From positions 3,348,001 to 3,412,000 of the forward strand of contig NZ_CP076103.1 in NCBI RefSeq assembly GCF_018732085.1: DNA of 64,000 bases. Reading direction: 5' to 3'. The notes beneath the pieces were generated by a model. It made no database searches. It saw only the letters and a list, made by a program, of their open reading frames with translations, and was not told the DNA's origin. The DNA comes from Lysobacter capsici (GTDB lineage: Bacteria > Pseudomonadota > Gammaproteobacteria > Xanthomonadales > Xanthomonadaceae). Shown in pieces: positions 62,779 through 64,000 of this stretch (position 1 is the first letter of the stretch; every line of letters begins with the position of its first letter). A program made the translations under genes and the position numbers.

Positions 62779-63792
62779 CGCTGCGACCCTCCGCTGGTTT
62801 CGTGGGCGACGCCGGCCGCGTGTCCGCCACGCCTGCCGGTCTCATCGACCTGTATATATCCGTTTATCCGCTGGCGCATTACCGCCGGTCCCATTGCACG
62901 CGCGCCGACCCGAGCCCATACGAGCCGGCCCGACCCACGCCCGGCGCCGCCGGCCATCGCCGAAGCGACGGCAAAGCGGCAGCGGCAGGCTCGATCTCCC
63001 TAGCGATCGAGCCTGCCGTGCCCACCCCGCCCTTGCGGGAGGAGCAGCGACATCCCTGTCCAGGACTCCGCAGCGACTGCCAAGCCGTCCCTGGCCTGCG
63101 AAGCCCTCAAGCCGAACCGGACGACCGCCTCCACCGATGGTTGCGGGCGCCGGCACGGACCAGCTGTCGAAGCGTCGGCGCCGTGTGCGCCGCCGCCTCC
63201 TGAATTAGTGCCGCGACGCATCCGTGCGCCGCTTTCCTTGCCGTCCGCCGCGATCCTTCGATCGCGCCGGTTCCTGCAACTCCGTCCAGGCTCGCCGGCA
63301 GCGACATCCCTCGCCATGCCGCTCGAACCTGCTGTCGATCAAGCAACGGCGCGTACCGCGCTGCCGCCCGCTGAATTAGTGCCGCGACGCATCCGTGCGC
63401 CGCTTTCCTTGCCGTCCGCTGCGATCCTTCGATCGCGCCGGTTCCTGCAACTCCGACCAGGCTCGCCGGCAGCGACATCCCTCGCCATGCCGGTCGATCC
63501 TGCTGTCGATCAAGCAACGGCGCGTACCGCGCCGCCGCCCGCTGAATGGGTGCTGCGACGCATCCGTGCGCCGCGTTCCTTGCCGTCCGATCCGATCTTG
63601 CGATCGGAGTCGGTTCCAAACCGAACTCGTTGCTGCGTGCATCCACATCGGGCGTCACGTTGAAGCGGACCGCGCCGAGGCCTCCAGAATCTGTCGCCGC
63701 GACGCATCCGTGCGCCGCTCTCCCTGCCGTCCGGCCCGATCCTTCGATCGCGCCGGTTCCAAACTCAGAACGAACTCGTCAAACCGAACTCA
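62779..63792. other. Intergenic region with hairpin and tandem array
   Basis: The 1-kb gap between two XVIPCD genes. It holds a 13-bp hairpin (GGCAGGCTCGATC at 62984-62996 and GATCGAGCCTGCC at 63005-63017) and the tandem array listed next. Open frames exist on both strands because the repeat unit is a multiple of three. None has a ribosome site or a recognisable product, so I do not call them genes. Confidence 0.55.
63208..63770. repeat. 171-bp tandem repeat array
   Basis: Full units start at 63208, 63379 and 63550, exactly 171 bp apart, with a truncated fourth from about 63694. Each begins GTGCCGCGACGCATCCGTGC, continues CCTTGCCGTCCG, a CGATC..GATCG hairpin and GCCGGTTCC, and the first two end GATCAAGCAACGGCGCGTAC then CGC. 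The period is 57 codons, so both strands stay open: the minus strand would read AAHGCVAALIQRAAARYAPL per unit. Confidence 0.92.
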
Positions 63793-64000
63793 TCAAATCA
63801 GGCTCATCTTCGGCGACGCCTGCTGCTGCGCCTGCTGTTGTTCCTGCTGCTGTTGCTGCGACTGGGCCAGCTTCGGCGTGTCCTGCTGCAATTTCTGCGA
63901 GGACTGCTCGATCGACTGGCTCATCGCCTGATCTTTGTTGGCGAACACGCGCTGGTGCGCCGGGTCGTTGAGGCCGCCCTGGACCGCGAACAGGCCGCTG
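63793..64000 (-). CDS. C-terminus of an XVIPCD effector (partial)
   Basis: Only the last 68 residues are in the window. They read SGLFAVQGGLNDPAHQRVF, a DQAMSQSIEQSSQKLQQD helix and a Gln-rich tail ending SPKMSLI. This is the end of an XVIPCD and matches the effector at 45737 closely (GLFAVQGELGNPASHRAF). The toxin domain lies beyond the right edge. It is probably a further X-T4SS effector encoded upstream of virD4. Confidence 0.88.
   Translation of the reverse strand, partial: SGLFAVQGGLNDPAHQRVFANKDQAMSQSIEQSSQKLQQDTPKLAQSQQQQQEQQQAQQQASPKMSLI

Noticed and set aside
63107..63663. Repeat-encoded frames of 183 (minus) and 151 (plus) residues
   Set aside because: They exist because the 171-bp unit is a multiple of three; no ribosome site, and both strands are equally open. 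Kept as a finding on the repeat, not as genes.
63208..63770. Possible CRISPR array
   Set aside because: The units are 171 bp and continuous, with no short repeat-spacer alternation and no cas genes.

Overview
The window is GC-rich chromosomal DNA from a member of the Xanthomonadaceae, most likely Lysobacter. The evidence is the smc-zipA gene order, abundant TonB-dependent receptors, REP-type repeats built on GTAGGAGCGGC, and a VirD4 coupling protein with several proteins carrying the XVIPCD tail (Xanthomonadales VirD4-interacting protein conserved domain) used by the bacteria-killing type IV secretion system (X-T4SS) of this order. No tRNA, rRNA or CRISPR array was recognised.

Layout. 1-4444 (minus): zipA (cut by the window edge) and smc. 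4698-6711: a BlaI repressor and an M56 peptidase fused to ankyrin repeats, behind BlaI-like operators. 6856-9604: a serine hydrolase and a LacI regulator. 9611-10450: tandem 7-mers and a very large imperfect inverted repeat. 10695-17900: a sugar-uptake operon (twin LacI-type operators, a GH65 phosphorylase fused to beta-phosphoglucomutase, a TonB receptor, an MFS permease). 18074-20137: a 687-residue protein ending in a TerD-like domain, behind a leader with a terminator hairpin. 20382-24374 (minus): a reductase, then a likely antibacterial lipase island (coiled-coil membrane protein, DUF2235/Tle1-like lipase, lipoprotein).

24901-44555 is one large glucan/glucose module: ABC ATPase, GH1 beta-glucosidase, zwf-glk-pgl, a secreted discoidin-containing carbohydrate enzyme, two permeases, a binding protein, a GH144-like lipoprotein, a large TonB receptor and a LacI regulator. 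Matching 14-bp operators sit at three promoters (26057, 43474, 44597) and suggest one local regulon. Glucan would be cut outside or in the periplasm, imported by the TonB receptor and ABC transporter, hydrolysed by GH1, then fed through glucokinase, G6PDH and 6-phosphogluconolactonase toward the Entner-Doudoroff pathway. Two secreted proteins of this module carry dispersed repeats inside the DNA coding for their export signals.

44865-45451 holds bolA and a yciI-like gene. 45684-47824 is a predicted X-T4SS peptidoglycan-hydrolase effector with its lipoprotein immunity candidate. 48411-52354 is scpA-scpB-rluB. 52864-60074 holds a second beta-lactamase-fold hydrolase, a DUF1348 gene divergent from a TetR regulator across three evenly spaced palindromes, an FAD oxidoreductase, a small secreted protein, a YafV-like amidase and an unknown gene, with many repeat blocks between them. 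60149-64000 (minus) is one end of an X-T4SS locus: virD4, a small gene, a stand-alone XVIPCD protein, a 171-bp tandem repeat array, and the C-terminus of another XVIPCD effector running off the window.

The strongest candidates for something new are the linked set of antibacterial effector loci, the evenly spaced TetR operators, the giant inverted repeat with a dispersed half-copy, and the repeat insertions in secretion-signal DNA.
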